Assembly: GCA_029880425.1 (NCBI GenBank)
Contig: JAOUOK010000056.1
Coordinates: forward strand, 1-7,998
DNA: 7,998 nucleotides
Origin: Gammaproteobacteria bacterium
GTDB taxonomy: Bacteria > Pseudomonadota > Gammaproteobacteria > UBA6429 > Thiohalophilaceae
Direction of reading: 5' to 3'
Position 1 is the first letter of the stretch. The number at the start of each line of letters is the position of its first letter. A model generated the notes under the pieces. The model saw nothing but the letters and a program-made list of their open reading frames with translations. It did no database searches and was not told the origin of the DNA. Positions 1-7,376 of this stretch are shown here, piece by piece. The translations under genes and the position numbers were made by a program.

Positions 1-623
1 ATATGTTGTACAATAACTATGCCGGGAGATGTTTTAGGTAATGCAGTCAGAACAACTTCTAAAGCCTGCGTCCCCCCCGTTGATGTTCCTATTGCAACAA
101 TACTTTCTGTTGTCTTTGTCATTGCGCTTGTTGGTTTATCTAAAATAGCATCTGCAGTTAATTTCTTCGCGATAGATATCCTGGGTGTGGATAAATTGGT
201 CGTTTTAAGCTGTTCTAAATTACGTGCTTTAGAAGCCGACTTTATAACATTAAGAATAGTTTTATTTTCTTCTAACAAGTGTGCTTTTGCGCCTACTTTA
301 GGTTTTGTAATAATATCAACTGCACCTGCTGTCATCGCTTCTAAAGCGGTTGCTGTTCCTGATGCAGTAAGCGTTGAACACATAACAACAGGAGTCGGAT
401 GTTCAGCCATAATTTTTTTAAGGAAAGTTATACCATCCATACGGGGCATTTCCACGTCCAGTACAATCACATCTGGCCAGTTAAGCTCCATCCTTTTCAT
501 TGCAAAAATAGGATCAGCTACAGCAGCATCAAGCTCCGTAGATGAGTCACCCTTTAATATTTCAGTCATGACCTGACGAATTACGGCAGAATCATCAACC
601 ACTAGCACTTTTATTTTACTCAT
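1..623 (-). CDS. cheB: CheB, receptor-modification protein-glutamate methylesterase/deamidase (3' end outside window)
   Basis: CheB removes methyl groups from receptor glutamates (and deamidates glutamines) during adaptation; CheA activates it by phosphorylating its receiver domain. The first 207 codons are visible. Residues 1-120 are a receiver domain: acidic pair D10/D11, phospho-acceptor D56 within VIVLDVEMPRMDG, and a KP pair near residue 103. A linker of about 50 residues follows, then the start of the methylesterase domain with the nucleophile motif GTSTGG (S181) and QH with H207. The 26-residue Ser-His spacing equals that of Salmonella CheB (S164/H190, family knowledge). The catalytic Asp and the C-terminus lie beyond base 1. 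The ATG at 623 begins 7 bp after the cheD stop and has no clear Shine-Dalgarno, so coupled translation with cheD is likely. A run of seven G (plus strand 72-78) encodes the Gly-Gly of the active-site motif. The long plus-strand frame over this gene is only its antisense shadow. Confidence 0.96.
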   Translation of the reverse strand, partial: MSKIKVLVVDDSAVIRQVMTEILKGDSSTELDAAVADPIFAMKRMELNWPDVIVLDVEMPRMDGITFLKKIMAEHPTPVVMCSTLTASGTATALEAMTAGAVDIITKPKVGAKAHLLEENKTILNVIKSASKARNLEQLKTTNLSTPRISIAKKLTADAILDKPTSAMTKTTESIVAIGTSTGGTQALEVVLTALPKTSPGIVIVQH

Positions 624-630
624 AAATATT

Positions 631-1122
631 TTACTTTTTTTGCAACTTCACATATTCCAATGAAACGGTTCCTGTTACGCGGTTCAAAGTCAGTTTTCTA
701 GCAACTTCTCCACCCACGTCTTTAAACTTGATATTAAAGTGCTTCAGTAAAAGCAGTCGTTCAGTCTCTTTAAAGTTTTTTTCACCTATCAGTTCCCTGC
801 TTTTCTTAGAAAAAGATGGGAACATATCACCACCACCATATAAACCAACCTCATAATCCATGGGTAATGTGTTATATCGTTCAATCTCTTGTATAAACTT
901 TTTAATTGCACCGTCAGCAAAACGGGTGTGATCGAGTTCTTTGTTACGCTTGGGCAATATAATATGACACATACCTGCTATATGCAGTACCGGGTGCCAC
1001 ATTGTCACGGCAACACAGGAACCCAACAAGGTATAAATATCCTCTTCATCTTTACCAAAATAAAACCCACCGGGCTCGATTACATGACGACCTGAAACGT
1101 ATTTTATTTTATTCTCTGACAT
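631..1122 (-). CDS. cheD: CheD, receptor glutamine deamidase
   Basis: CheD deamidates specific receptor glutamines and in some bacteria also interacts with the CheC phosphatase. The 163-residue length is typical. The CheD signature TLLGSC carries the expected nucleophile C36, and H53 follows in GMCHIILP; the 17-residue Cys-His spacing matches Thermotoga CheD (C27/H44, family knowledge). The FADGAIKKF segment and the C-terminal GGEVARKLTL segment are also as expected. The ATG at 1122 lies inside the end of cheR (19-nt overlap) and has no visible Shine-Dalgarno, which suggests coupling to cheR. No cheC gene is visible in the window. The last codons are CAA AAA AAG TAA, forming an A-AAA-AAG slippery heptamer just before the stop; a -1 slip would add only four residues and end on a TGA overlapping the cheB ATG. 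Placement between cheR and cheB makes this part of the adaptation module. Confidence 0.95.
   Translation of the reverse strand: MSENKIKYVSGRHVIEPGGFYFGKDEEDIYTLLGSCVAVTMWHPVLHIAGMCHIILPKRNKELDHTRFADGAIKKFIQEIERYNTLPMDYEVGLYGGGDMFPSFSKKSRELIGEKNFKETERLLLLKHFNIKFKDVGGEVARKLTLNRVTGTVSLEYVKLQKK
634..640 (-). other. A-AAA-AAG slippery heptamer at the end of cheD
   Basis: In the cheD frame the last codons read CAA AAA AAG TAA, giving the heptamer A-AAA-AAG in the phase used by bacterial -1 frameshift sites such as dnaX. The -1 frame continues GTA AAA TAT TTA TGA, its TGA (622-620) overlapping the cheB ATG as ATGA. No strong stimulatory Shine-Dalgarno or downstream stem-loop is obvious, so function is uncertain. 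Confidence 0.35.
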
Positions 1123-1931
1123 ATTGACGGCTTAACAATTTTAAATCTGTCGGATATTTGATTTAATGTTTCAGAATGGCCTATAAACAAGTAACCACCC
1201 ATCTTAATTTTATTCGCAATTTTATCCACTAACTTCCGCTTCGTATCAATATCAAAATAAATCATAATATTTCGTAAAAAAACAATATCAAAATTATTTA
1301 TATACTCAGGCCAGCCACCATTAATATTAAGTAACTCAAAAGAAATATGCTTTTTTATTTTATTATCTATCAACATCATACCTGATTGTGCACCAACACC
1401 TTTAAGACAATATTCTCTTAGGTATGCACGGGGTATTTTTTGACTTTCTATTAAAGGATACAAGCCACGTTTTGCCTTGTTAACCACATCACTATTTATA
1501 TCCGTTCCCAGAATTGTCCATGAAGAACTCAAACCCAATTTTTCTGCTAAAACCATAGCAAGGCTATATGCTTCTTCACCGGTTGAACTCGCTGCACTCC
1601 ATGCTTTAAAATTTGTACCAGCGCCATAGTTATCAAGAACTTCTGTCTTTAAAAAGTCAAAATGCTTATCTTCCCTAAAAAAATACGTCTCGTTTGTTGT
1701 TAAAAAATCAATCGTATTTTGCAATTCAATTGAATTACCTTCTTCTGTTATTAAGCTGTGGTATTGAGTGAAAGAAGATATTTTTAACTGCCGCATGCGC
1801 TTACTTAAACGACCAACAACTAACGAGCGCTTACTGGAAGCTAACGTAATACCTGCCTTTTCATAAATAAGTGATTTAAACAAGTTAAATTCCTTATCAG
1901 TGATTACCAAGTTTCCAGGTGATACGTTCAT
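1104..1931 (-). CDS. cheR: CheR, SAM-dependent chemoreceptor glutamate methyltransferase
   Basis: CheR methylates glutamates in the MCP signalling domain using S-adenosylmethionine. From the chosen start the protein has 275 residues (E. coli CheR 286). The N-terminal helical domain (about 10-75) is followed by NETYFFRE (80-87), the SAM-binding motif around SAASSTGEE (112-120), a TDIN motif near 143, a beta-subdomain (about 170-200) with a GVG loop, and LRNIMIYFD (219-227). The frame is open further upstream to a TTG at 1985, which would add 18 residues. I prefer the ATG at 1931: AAAGG lies 10 nt upstream, the TTG has no Shine-Dalgarno, and the family N-terminus fits the ATG. The beta-subdomain loop aligns without gaps to E. 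coli CheR as I remember it, as expected of CheRs that bind a receptor C-terminal pentapeptide. The 3' end overlaps cheD by 19 nt. Confidence 0.96.
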   Translation of the reverse strand: MNVSPGNLVITDKEFNLFKSLIYEKAGITLASSKRSLVVGRLSKRMRQLKISSFTQYHSLITEEGNSIELQNTIDFLTTNETYFFREDKHFDFLKTEVLDNYGAGTNFKAWSAASSTGEEAYSLAMVLAEKLGLSSSWTILGTDINSDVVNKAKRGLYPLIESQKIPRAYLREYCLKGVGAQSGMMLIDNKIKKHISFELLNINGGWPEYINNFDIVFLRNIMIYFDIDTKRKLVDKIANKIKMGGYLFIGHSETLNQISDRFKIVKPSICQRIK

Positions 1932-1941
1932 TATTACAGGA

Positions 1942-1946
1942 CCTTT
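1942..1946 (-). promoter_or_regulatory. Ribosome binding site of cheR (AAAGG)
   Basis: The minus strand reads AAAGG followed by 10 nt and the ATG at 1931. The spacing is slightly long, but nothing comparable precedes the alternative TTG at 1985, so this site favours the ATG. Confidence 0.5.
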
Positions 1947-2003
1947 ACTATAATTATCTTCCTTTGCTTGTCTGCACAGGTTCAAGATATATTTACAACC
2001 ATA

Positions 2004-2558
2004 TTAACTCTGCAATAAGTCATAGTCTGAAATTAACTGACTTAATTCACTTATCGAAAGAACCTGTTCCAATAATAATAAAATAACAAATTTTCCATTC
2101 AGTTTACCCATACCATTGATATAAGCACTGTCAATGTCAGCTCCAAACTGTGGTGCTGGTTCTATATCATCTTCATGAATATCCAGAACTTCATCAACTT
2201 CATCCACAACGAAACCAATATCCATTTTCTCGCCAGCATCTTCCATTTCTACAATAATTATGCAGGTTCTTTTTGTTGGTTGACCTGGTTTTTTTCCCAA
2301 GCGAATTGCCAGGTCGATGATAGGAACAACGTTCCCCCTTAAATTACTCACACCGCGTATATGTGGTGGAGTAAAAGGAACACGCGTCATATCACTGTAT
2401 TCAATAATTTCACTAATATTATTGATTTCTGCACCGAACAGTTCACCGCCAACTTTAAAGGTTAAATATTTCGTACCCGTATCATCAGTTTTAGCAACCA
2501 GTTCATTTGTCTCAGTAAGTGATGGTACATTTTCTACTGCAGACATAATTTCCGACAT
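2004..2558 (-). CDS. cheW: CheW, chemotaxis adaptor protein
   Basis: CheW is a cytoplasmic scaffold linking CheA to the receptor tip in the chemosensory array. The 184-residue protein is a single CheW (SH3-like) domain from about residue 28 to 175, preceded by a polar N-terminal extension of some 27 residues. Diagnostic segments are the opening strand KYLTFKVGGELFGAEI, the IRGVSNLRGNVVPIIDL block (68-83) with R74 equivalent to the receptor/CheA-interaction arginine of NLRG in E. coli CheW, and the GFVVDEVDEVLDI strand (115-127). The ATG at 2558 is supported by a strong AGGAG 8 nt upstream, which makes the internal ATG (codon 5) unlikely. It lies 42 bp downstream of mcp. It is the only CheW gene seen, whereas V. 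cholerae cluster III has two. Confidence 0.96.
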   Translation of the reverse strand: MSEIMSAVENVPSLTETNELVAKTDDTGTKYLTFKVGGELFGAEINNISEIIEYSDMTRVPFTPPHIRGVSNLRGNVVPIIDLAIRLGKKPGQPTKRTCIIIVEMEDAGEKMDIGFVVDEVDEVLDIHEDDIEPAPQFGADIDSAYINGMGKLNGKFVILLLLEQVLSISELSQLISDYDLLQS

Positions 2559-2566
2559 AATGTTTT

Positions 2567-2571
2567 CTCCT
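2567..2571 (-). promoter_or_regulatory. Ribosome binding site of cheW (AGGAG)
   Basis: The minus strand reads AGGAG, then 8 nt, then ATG at 2558. It is among the strongest ribosome binding sites in the window and fixes the cheW start. Confidence 0.8.
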
Positions 2572-2581
2572 GATACCTATT

Positions 2582-2596
2582 AATGAAAAGTTCATT
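2582..2596. repeat. Small inverted repeat between mcp and cheW
   Basis: AATGAA and TTCATT form a perfect 6-bp inverted repeat around a 3-nt centre, lying a few bases after the mcp stop. It is AT-rich with no following T-tract on the minus strand, so it is not a convincing terminator. It may be a weak mRNA hairpin, or chance in AT-rich DNA. Confidence 0.3.
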
Positions 2597-2600
2597 TACA

Positions 2601-4946
2601 TCATGCAAACTTTTCAAAATCTTTCTCATTTATATCATCAGTCGGATTAACTGAAACAGGTTTATGTTGCTTGGCAGGTATATGAGCAGAAGATGCTGCA
2701 GAACCTTTAACAGGAGATACATTGTGCTTATCAGAATTATCAGATTCAAGCTTAAAGAAACCAATCGTGTTTCTTAGTTCCTGTACCTGGGCAGCCATTT
2801 CTTCAGCTGTGGCGGCCAGTTCTTCTGATGATGAAGCACTATGCTGGGCGGCTTTATCCAGTTGTTCAACTGCAATATTCACCTGGCTAACACCTGCAGA
2901 TTGTTCATCTGAGGCTGCTGTGATTTCCTGAACCAGGTCTGCAGTTTGTTGGATGTTAGGTACCATGTCAGTAATAAGCGAACCAGCACGAGTTGCGATT
3001 TTAACGCTGTTATTTGCAAGGTCACTGATTTCCTGCGCGGAGCTTTGGCTTCGTTCAGCAAGTTTTCTAACTTCATCTGCAACAACAGCAAAACCTTTAC
3101 CATGCTCTCCCGCACGTGCCGCTTCTATTGCAGCATTAAGTGCAAGCAGGTTGGTTTTATATGCTATGTCTTCAATTAAACCAATTTTCGATGCAATATC
3201 GCTCATTGCAGTCACGGTTTCTTTTACAGCTTCACCACCTTCAGTGGCTTGTGAAGATGTTGATGTTGCAATACTTTCGGTTGCTTTTGAATTTTCAGCA
3301 TTTTGTTGAATCGATGCACCCATTTGTTCTAACGAGGCACTGGTCTCTTCAACACTGGCAGCCTGCTCACTTGCCGTCGAACTTAAAGACTGAGAGGTTT
3401 CACTAATTTGCTGTGCCGCAATGGATAATTGATCTGTTCCGCCTGTAACTTCGATTAATACATTCTGTATTTTATCCATAAAGCCATTAAGTGACTTTGC
3501 AGTTTGACCTATTTCATCATGCCCCAGGTCAGGTAAACGATAAGTTAAATCACCATCACCATCACGCAGATCATCAACTGCAGCATTCATAATTTGTATT
3601 GGCTGCACAATAATTTTTCGCGAGAAGAAGTAAGCAAAAACCCCCACTAAAAGTAAAACCACGAGTGATATGATCATTACCATATCACGCATTGAATATA
3701 TAGACTCAAATGCTTCGGCATAATCGATTTCACTCATTAATGCCCACTGCATATCTTTAATTTCTAAAGGTGTGAATGCAGATAATACCTGTATATCACG
3801 GTAATCATTAAATATTCGCGTGTCGGATTGACCGTTAATAGCTGACTGTGTTCCTTCAGTTTTAACCACTTGCAGACCTATCGCACTACCCATACGATCA
3901 AGTTCTTTAACGACAGATTCAGGTGTATTTACCTGACGCATTAACTCCAGGTAGCCCTTTTTATCTTCCAGTAAAAAGCGGGCTTCACTGCGTAATTTAT
4001 AATCCTCGCCAACAATATATGTTTCGCCGCTATCACCTAAACCCGTTTCTTTCCATTTTTTATTACTGGTCATAATATTATTAATATTATCCAGCGGCAT
4101 CTGGAAAACCAAAACGCCAATTTTTTTATTACCTTCATATATTGGTGAAGCAATAAAAGAAGCATTGGCATTATAAGATGCCTTGTAAGGTTTAAAGTCT
4201 TCCAGCTTTACATATTCGTTTGAATTCGCATTTTTTGCTGCACGATAAACATCAGCGAAATTACTGTCTTTATAAGCACCGGTTAACAATGATGTAGCGT
4301 AATCCACTTCTTTAAATACACTGTAAACAATATGACCGGTTTCCGCATCAACAAGGAAAATATCGTAATAGCCAAATTTCTTCAGGAAATTATTTATTGC
4401 CGGGTGGTATTTTTTATGATGCTGGCTGTACACGCTGCCATCATCAGCCATTTCAAGATTATTTTTTGAACCTGTCGCCTCTGGATTATTACTTATATAA
4501 TGATATTGAAGAATTTTTGAACTCGTATCTGTTGGTAAATACGAGTCAACTGAAGCTGAACGACCCAGGTTCGTTGAAAGCTTTGGAATGAATTCACTTG
4601 AATACGTACTACGAATCCTTCTTTCCATTACGGAAAGACTTCCTTCTGTCACATTAAGATCGTTTTTAATATTATGAAATGAAGATTTAAAATCTTTCAT
4701 CGCATCAATAATCATCCTGCTTTCTGAGAAGGTTACAACCTGGTCACGAACCTGCTGAAAATAACCCTCAATTTGCGAGGCTTTTATTTCACGAATTGCC
4801 GTGAGCTTTTCAAAACCTTCCTTGTACATACCATCACTGGCAATGTTATAACTCACAATAGAAATTGAAAGAATTGTTGTTATCACAACAGCAAGCAGAC
4901 CAGATAATACTTTAGTCCCTAACTTTCTATTTAAATACCATTTCAT
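2601..4946 (-). CDS. Transmembrane methyl-accepting chemotaxis protein with large periplasmic Cache-type sensor
   Basis: This is the receptor that senses a periplasmic ligand and controls CheA. From the ATG at 4946 it has 781 residues. It has a short basic N-terminus ([12 protein letters not shown]), TM1 at about 12-34, a long periplasmic region of about 385 residues, TM2 at about 421-441, HAMP at about 442-495, then a coiled-coil signalling domain to about 735. The hairpin tip (about 590-633) has the invariant core [16 protein letters not shown] and [16 protein letters not shown]. The periplasmic part looks like a double Cache domain (segments [16 protein letters not shown] and [20 protein letters not shown]); the ligand cannot be told. 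A polar tail of about 45 residues ends in DFEKFA, resembling a CheR/CheB-tethering pentapeptide with one extra Ala. An in-frame GTG at 4967 would add seven residues and overlap the upstream small ORF stop, but AGGTGA 5 nt before the ATG and the MKWY N-terminus favour the ATG. Confidence 0.96.
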   Translation of the reverse strand: MKWYLNRKLGTKVLSGLLAVVITTILSISIVSYNIASDGMYKEGFEKLTAIREIKASQIEGYFQQVRDQVVTFSESRMIIDAMKDFKSSFHNIKNDLNVTEGSLSVMERRIRSTYSSEFIPKLSTNLGRSASVDSYLPTDTSSKILQYHYISNNPEATGSKNNLEMADDGSVYSQHHKKYHPAINNFLKKFGYYDIFLVDAETGHIVYSVFKEVDYATSLLTGAYKDSNFADVYRAAKNANSNEYVKLEDFKPYKASYNANASFIASPIYEGNKKIGVLVFQMPLDNINNIMTSNKKWKETGLGDSGETYIVGEDYKLRSEARFLLEDKKGYLELMRQVNTPESVVKELDRMGSAIGLQVVKTEGTQSAINGQSDTRIFNDYRDIQVLSAFTPLEIKDMQWALMSEIDYAEAFESIYSMRDMVMIISLVVLLLVGVFAYFFSRKIIVQPIQIMNAAVDDLRDGDGDLTYRLPDLGHDEIGQTAKSLNGFMDKIQNVLIEVTGGTDQLSIAAQQISETSQSLSSTASEQAASVEETSASLEQMGASIQQNAENSKATESIATSTSSQATEGGEAVKETVTAMSDIASKIGLIEDIAYKTNLLALNAAIEAARAGEHGKGFAVVADEVRKLAERSQSSAQEISDLANNSVKIATRAGSLITDMVPNIQQTADLVQEITAASDEQSAGVSQVNIAVEQLDKAAQHSASSSEELAATAEEMAAQVQELRNTIGFFKLESDNSDKHNVSPVKGSAASSAHIPAKQHKPVSVNPTDDINEKDFEKFA

Positions 4947-4951
4947 AGCTT

Positions 4952-4957
4952 TCACCT
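4952..4957 (-). promoter_or_regulatory. Ribosome binding site of the MCP gene (AGGTGA)
   Basis: The minus strand reads AGGTGA, then 5 nt, then ATG at 4946. This decides the start in favour of the ATG over the GTG at 4967, which has no Shine-Dalgarno. Confidence 0.75.
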
Positions 4958-4963
4958 GTTTAG

Positions 4964-5137
4964 TCACAAACCATATTTATAATTAATACTTTCATTACAT
5001 AGAACGATTTCATCTTTAAATACATTTAATTTACTTTTAACCTGTAAATATTTCTCATCACCTGCTAATTCCTCATAAACAATCATAAACCCAACATTAA
5101 AATCTAGCGTATTCCACACCTGAACAAACACTCTCAC
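4964..5137 (-). CDS. Candidate small protein (57 aa) between cheA and the MCP gene, unknown function
   Basis: I do not recognise this protein. On the minus strand a frame open from 5161 can start at GTG 5137, five bases after the cheA stop, and runs 57 codons to a TGA at 4966-4964. The product begins [16 protein letters not shown] (first residue Met in vivo) and ends [10 protein letters not shown]. It has a hydrophobic N-terminal half, then a charged, probably helical segment, with no signal peptide or clear membrane span. First codon positions are purine-rich and the other two minus-strand frames are interrupted, which looks coding. Its stop overlaps the alternative GTG of mcp by 4 nt (GTGA), a classical coupling arrangement. 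Against it: no good Shine-Dalgarno, GTG start, short length in AT-rich DNA. In the P. aeruginosa cluster cheW sits here, but this does not look like CheW. It could also be a remnant of a longer gene. Confidence 0.45.
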   Translation of the reverse strand: MRVFVQVWNTLDFNVGFMIVYEELAGDEKYLQVKSKLNVFKDEIVLCNESINYKYGL

Positions 5138-5142
5138 TAACT

Positions 5143-7347
5143 TTAATGCAGCAAAACATTCTCATCTGATGCTTTATTAATAACATGAGAAGTTTCAGCC
5201 TGGGTTGCGCGTACTATTAGGTTTGGTACATCAAGAATAATTGCAACATTACCGCTGCCTAAAATAGTTGCACCACTGATGCCTTTAACATTTTGTAAAA
5301 TTTTACCCATCGGCTTAATCACGGTTTGCAGCTCACCTAATAATTCATCAACGACAAATCCTGCTGTATTTGTGCCATATTTCACTACAACAATACTTTC
5401 CAAACCTGTTGTTGAAGCAGGCTCATCAAAATAATTGCGTAATCTTAGATACGGTAAAACCTCATCACGTAAATTAATATAGCCATGCATACCTGGCTCG
5501 GCCTGTTCACCTTCTTCAAGCTCAATACATTCATTTACCATATCAAGAGGAATGACATATGAAGAATCACCAACACGAACCAGGAACCCATCGATAATAG
5601 CCAGGGTTAAGGGCAAACGAATACTGATCGTAGTACCTTCATTTTCTTTGCTATCGACATCAACAGAACCGCGTAAGGCTTCAATATTTCTTCTCACCAC
5701 GTCCATACCTACTCCGCGGCCAGATAAGTTGGTTACCGTTTCAGCTGTTGAAAAGCCTGCTTCAAAAATAAGTCGATACACTTCATGGTCTGTTAATACC
5801 TGGCCATCCGAAATCAACCCTTTCTCATGAGCCTTAGTAAGGATTTTATCGCGGTTTAAACCTCTACCATCGTCAGCTACTTCAATAACAATACTCCCGG
5901 AATCATGGTAGGCATTAAGCCAGACATTACCCTGTATATCCTTACCTGAAGCAACCCTGTCAGCCGAAGATTCAATTCCATGATCCATTGAATTCCGTAT
6001 CAGGTGCATTAACGGATCACCAATTTTTTCGACTACTGTTTTATCCAGTTCTGCATCTGCACCATTAATATTGAGTTTAATATCTTTGCCGAGCTCTTTA
6101 CTGACATCACGCACAACGCGCTTAAACCGGTTAAAGGTTTCACCGATCTGAACCATTCTAAGGTTCAGAGCATTATCCCTAATCTCTTCTACCAGGCGAC
6201 TCATACTGGACATGGATTCAATAAGTTGTTCATCACCACTCTTATTTACCAGCATATTCGTTGTCGCTCCTGAAATAACAAGCTCACCAACGAGATTTAT
6301 TAAACTGTCTAACTTATCGGCATCAACCCTGAGTACAGTTTGTTCTGTAGACTTAATAATTTTATTCGTGTTTTGTTTATTTAAAGCTGCATTAACAACT
6401 TCTTCATGAACAACTTTTTCTTCAACAAGAACTTCTCCAATTGGAGTCACGTTTTCATTCTCTGCCTGAAAAGATTTTTCCTGCTTATTTAATGCTTCAT
6501 CCAGTTCTCGCTTCGTTAATACTCCGCTGGCAATCAGTATTTCACCAATACGCATATCATCTTCTGGTAGCGATTGAATTACTTCTGAATAGTGTGCTAT
6601 GTGCGCACGCGGGGGTAATATATGCAGCACACACATATCTCTGACGAACTCAAAAACCTGTTCAATTTGTTCTTTATCTGCCTCTGATGAAAAGTCAATT
6701 TCAAAACCCAGGTAACAAAGCTCGGGATCAAAGTCTTCAAGCTTTGGGAAATCATCATACAAGGTCGTAACATGAACTATCTCACCAAGATTTTTCAAAT
6801 AACGCATGAAAGACAGTGGATCCATTCCATTTTGTAAAACATCTTTATCAAAACGCAATGATATATGCCAGTTATCTGATATAACCATTGAACCAGAGCT
6901 TTCGAACTCAACGGTGTGTTTTTCTTCAGCGACTTCAAGGTTATTTTCTACAGCTTCAGGCACATCTAAATACTTGTTTAAACCTGATCTTAAATCAGTA
7001 TCAATATCTTTATCATCATCATTGATATCTTCACCAGCAACTGCTTTGTTTACTAAAATTTCAATATGGTCTCTGCATGAGAGTAATATAGCGATTAATT
7101 GACTATCCACATCAATCTCATTGTCCCGCACTTTATCGAGCACATTCTCAACAACGTGGGTAAATGACTCAACATCATCAAAACCAAATACGCCACCCGT
7201 TCCTTTAATGGTATGTGCTGCTCTGAATATTGAATTAATTGAATCGCTATCTGCTGGAGAAGATTCCATTTGTAGCAGCGCATCTTCCATTGAAGTTAAT
7301 AACTCTCCACACTCAAGCAAAAAAGTCTCTTCCGGGCTACTCATCAT
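5143..7347 (-). CDS. cheA: CheA, chemotaxis histidine kinase with inserted MshEN-like repeat segment
   Basis: CheA autophosphorylates and passes phosphate to CheY and CheB. Its 734 residues carry, in order: P1/Hpt (1-105) with phospho-acceptor H45 in AAHTIKGTGG; an acidic linker; a P2-like region (about 159-247) whose apparent beta-alpha-beta-beta-alpha-beta layout suggests a ferredoxin-like CheY-docking domain; two 24-residue MshEN/GspE-N-like repeats (266-289 and 302-325); P3 dimerisation (about 337-400); a P4 ATPase with N-box LIRNSMDHGIE (N452), G1 box DDGRGL (492-497) and G2 box GRGVGMD (543-549); and a CheW-like P5 domain (about 580-712). All catalytic motifs are intact, so it should be an active kinase. 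Two adjacent ATGs (7347, 7344) follow AGGAG; the second has the better 6-nt spacing, so the real protein may be one residue shorter. The stop TAA is backed by in-frame TAG and TGA within 12 nt. It lies 29 bp after the STAS gene. Confidence 0.97.
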   Translation of the reverse strand: MMSSPEETFLLECGELLTSMEDALLQMESSPADSDSINSIFRAAHTIKGTGGVFGFDDVESFTHVVENVLDKVRDNEIDVDSQLIAILLSCRDHIEILVNKAVAGEDINDDDKDIDTDLRSGLNKYLDVPEAVENNLEVAEEKHTVEFESSGSMVISDNWHISLRFDKDVLQNGMDPLSFMRYLKNLGEIVHVTTLYDDFPKLEDFDPELCYLGFEIDFSSEADKEQIEQVFEFVRDMCVLHILPPRAHIAHYSEVIQSLPEDDMRIGEILIASGVLTKRELDEALNKQEKSFQAENENVTPIGEVLVEEKVVHEEVVNAALNKQNTNKIIKSTEQTVLRVDADKLDSLINLVGELVISGATTNMLVNKSGDEQLIESMSSMSRLVEEIRDNALNLRMVQIGETFNRFKRVVRDVSKELGKDIKLNINGADAELDKTVVEKIGDPLMHLIRNSMDHGIESSADRVASGKDIQGNVWLNAYHDSGSIVIEVADDGRGLNRDKILTKAHEKGLISDGQVLTDHEVYRLIFEAGFSTAETVTNLSGRGVGMDVVRRNIEALRGSVDVDSKENEGTTISIRLPLTLAIIDGFLVRVGDSSYVIPLDMVNECIELEEGEQAEPGMHGYINLRDEVLPYLRLRNYFDEPASTTGLESIVVVKYGTNTAGFVVDELLGELQTVIKPMGKILQNVKGISGATILGSGNVAIILDVPNLIVRATQAETSHVINKASDENVLLH

Positions 7348-7350
7348 CCT

Positions 7351-7355
7351 CTCCT
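7351..7355 (-). promoter_or_regulatory. Ribosome binding site of cheA (AGGAG)
   Basis: The minus strand reads AGGAGAGG and then two consecutive ATG codons. Spacing from AGGAG is 3 nt to the first and 6 nt to the second, so the second ATG may be the main start. Confidence 0.75.
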
Positions 7356-7376
7356 GAAAATCCCAAACAACATAAC

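Noticed and set aside
19..576. 185-codon open frame on the plus strand
   Set aside because: It is exactly antisense to cheB, whose minus-strand translation has all receiver and methylesterase motifs. The plus-strand translation is low-complexity and resembles no family.
1932..1985. Eighteen-codon N-terminal extension of cheR from a TTG
   Set aside because: The first codon is TTG with no ribosome binding site. The CheR domain begins just after the ATG at 1931, which has AAAGG upstream.
2879..3406. Several 77-118 codon frames on both strands across the MCP signalling domain
   Set aside because: They are shadows in other frames of the highly conserved MCP hairpin region, with no ribosome binding sites or recognisable domains.
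4071..4090. AT-rich palindrome (ATAATATT repeats)
   Set aside because: It falls inside the MCP coding region, where Asn/Ile-rich codons (residues around DNINNIM) explain it.
5128..5161. Frameshifted C-terminal extension of CheA into the small ORF frame
   Set aside because: CheA already ends normally after a complete P5 domain, followed by TAA, TAG and TGA in frame, and I saw no slippery site in the short overlap.
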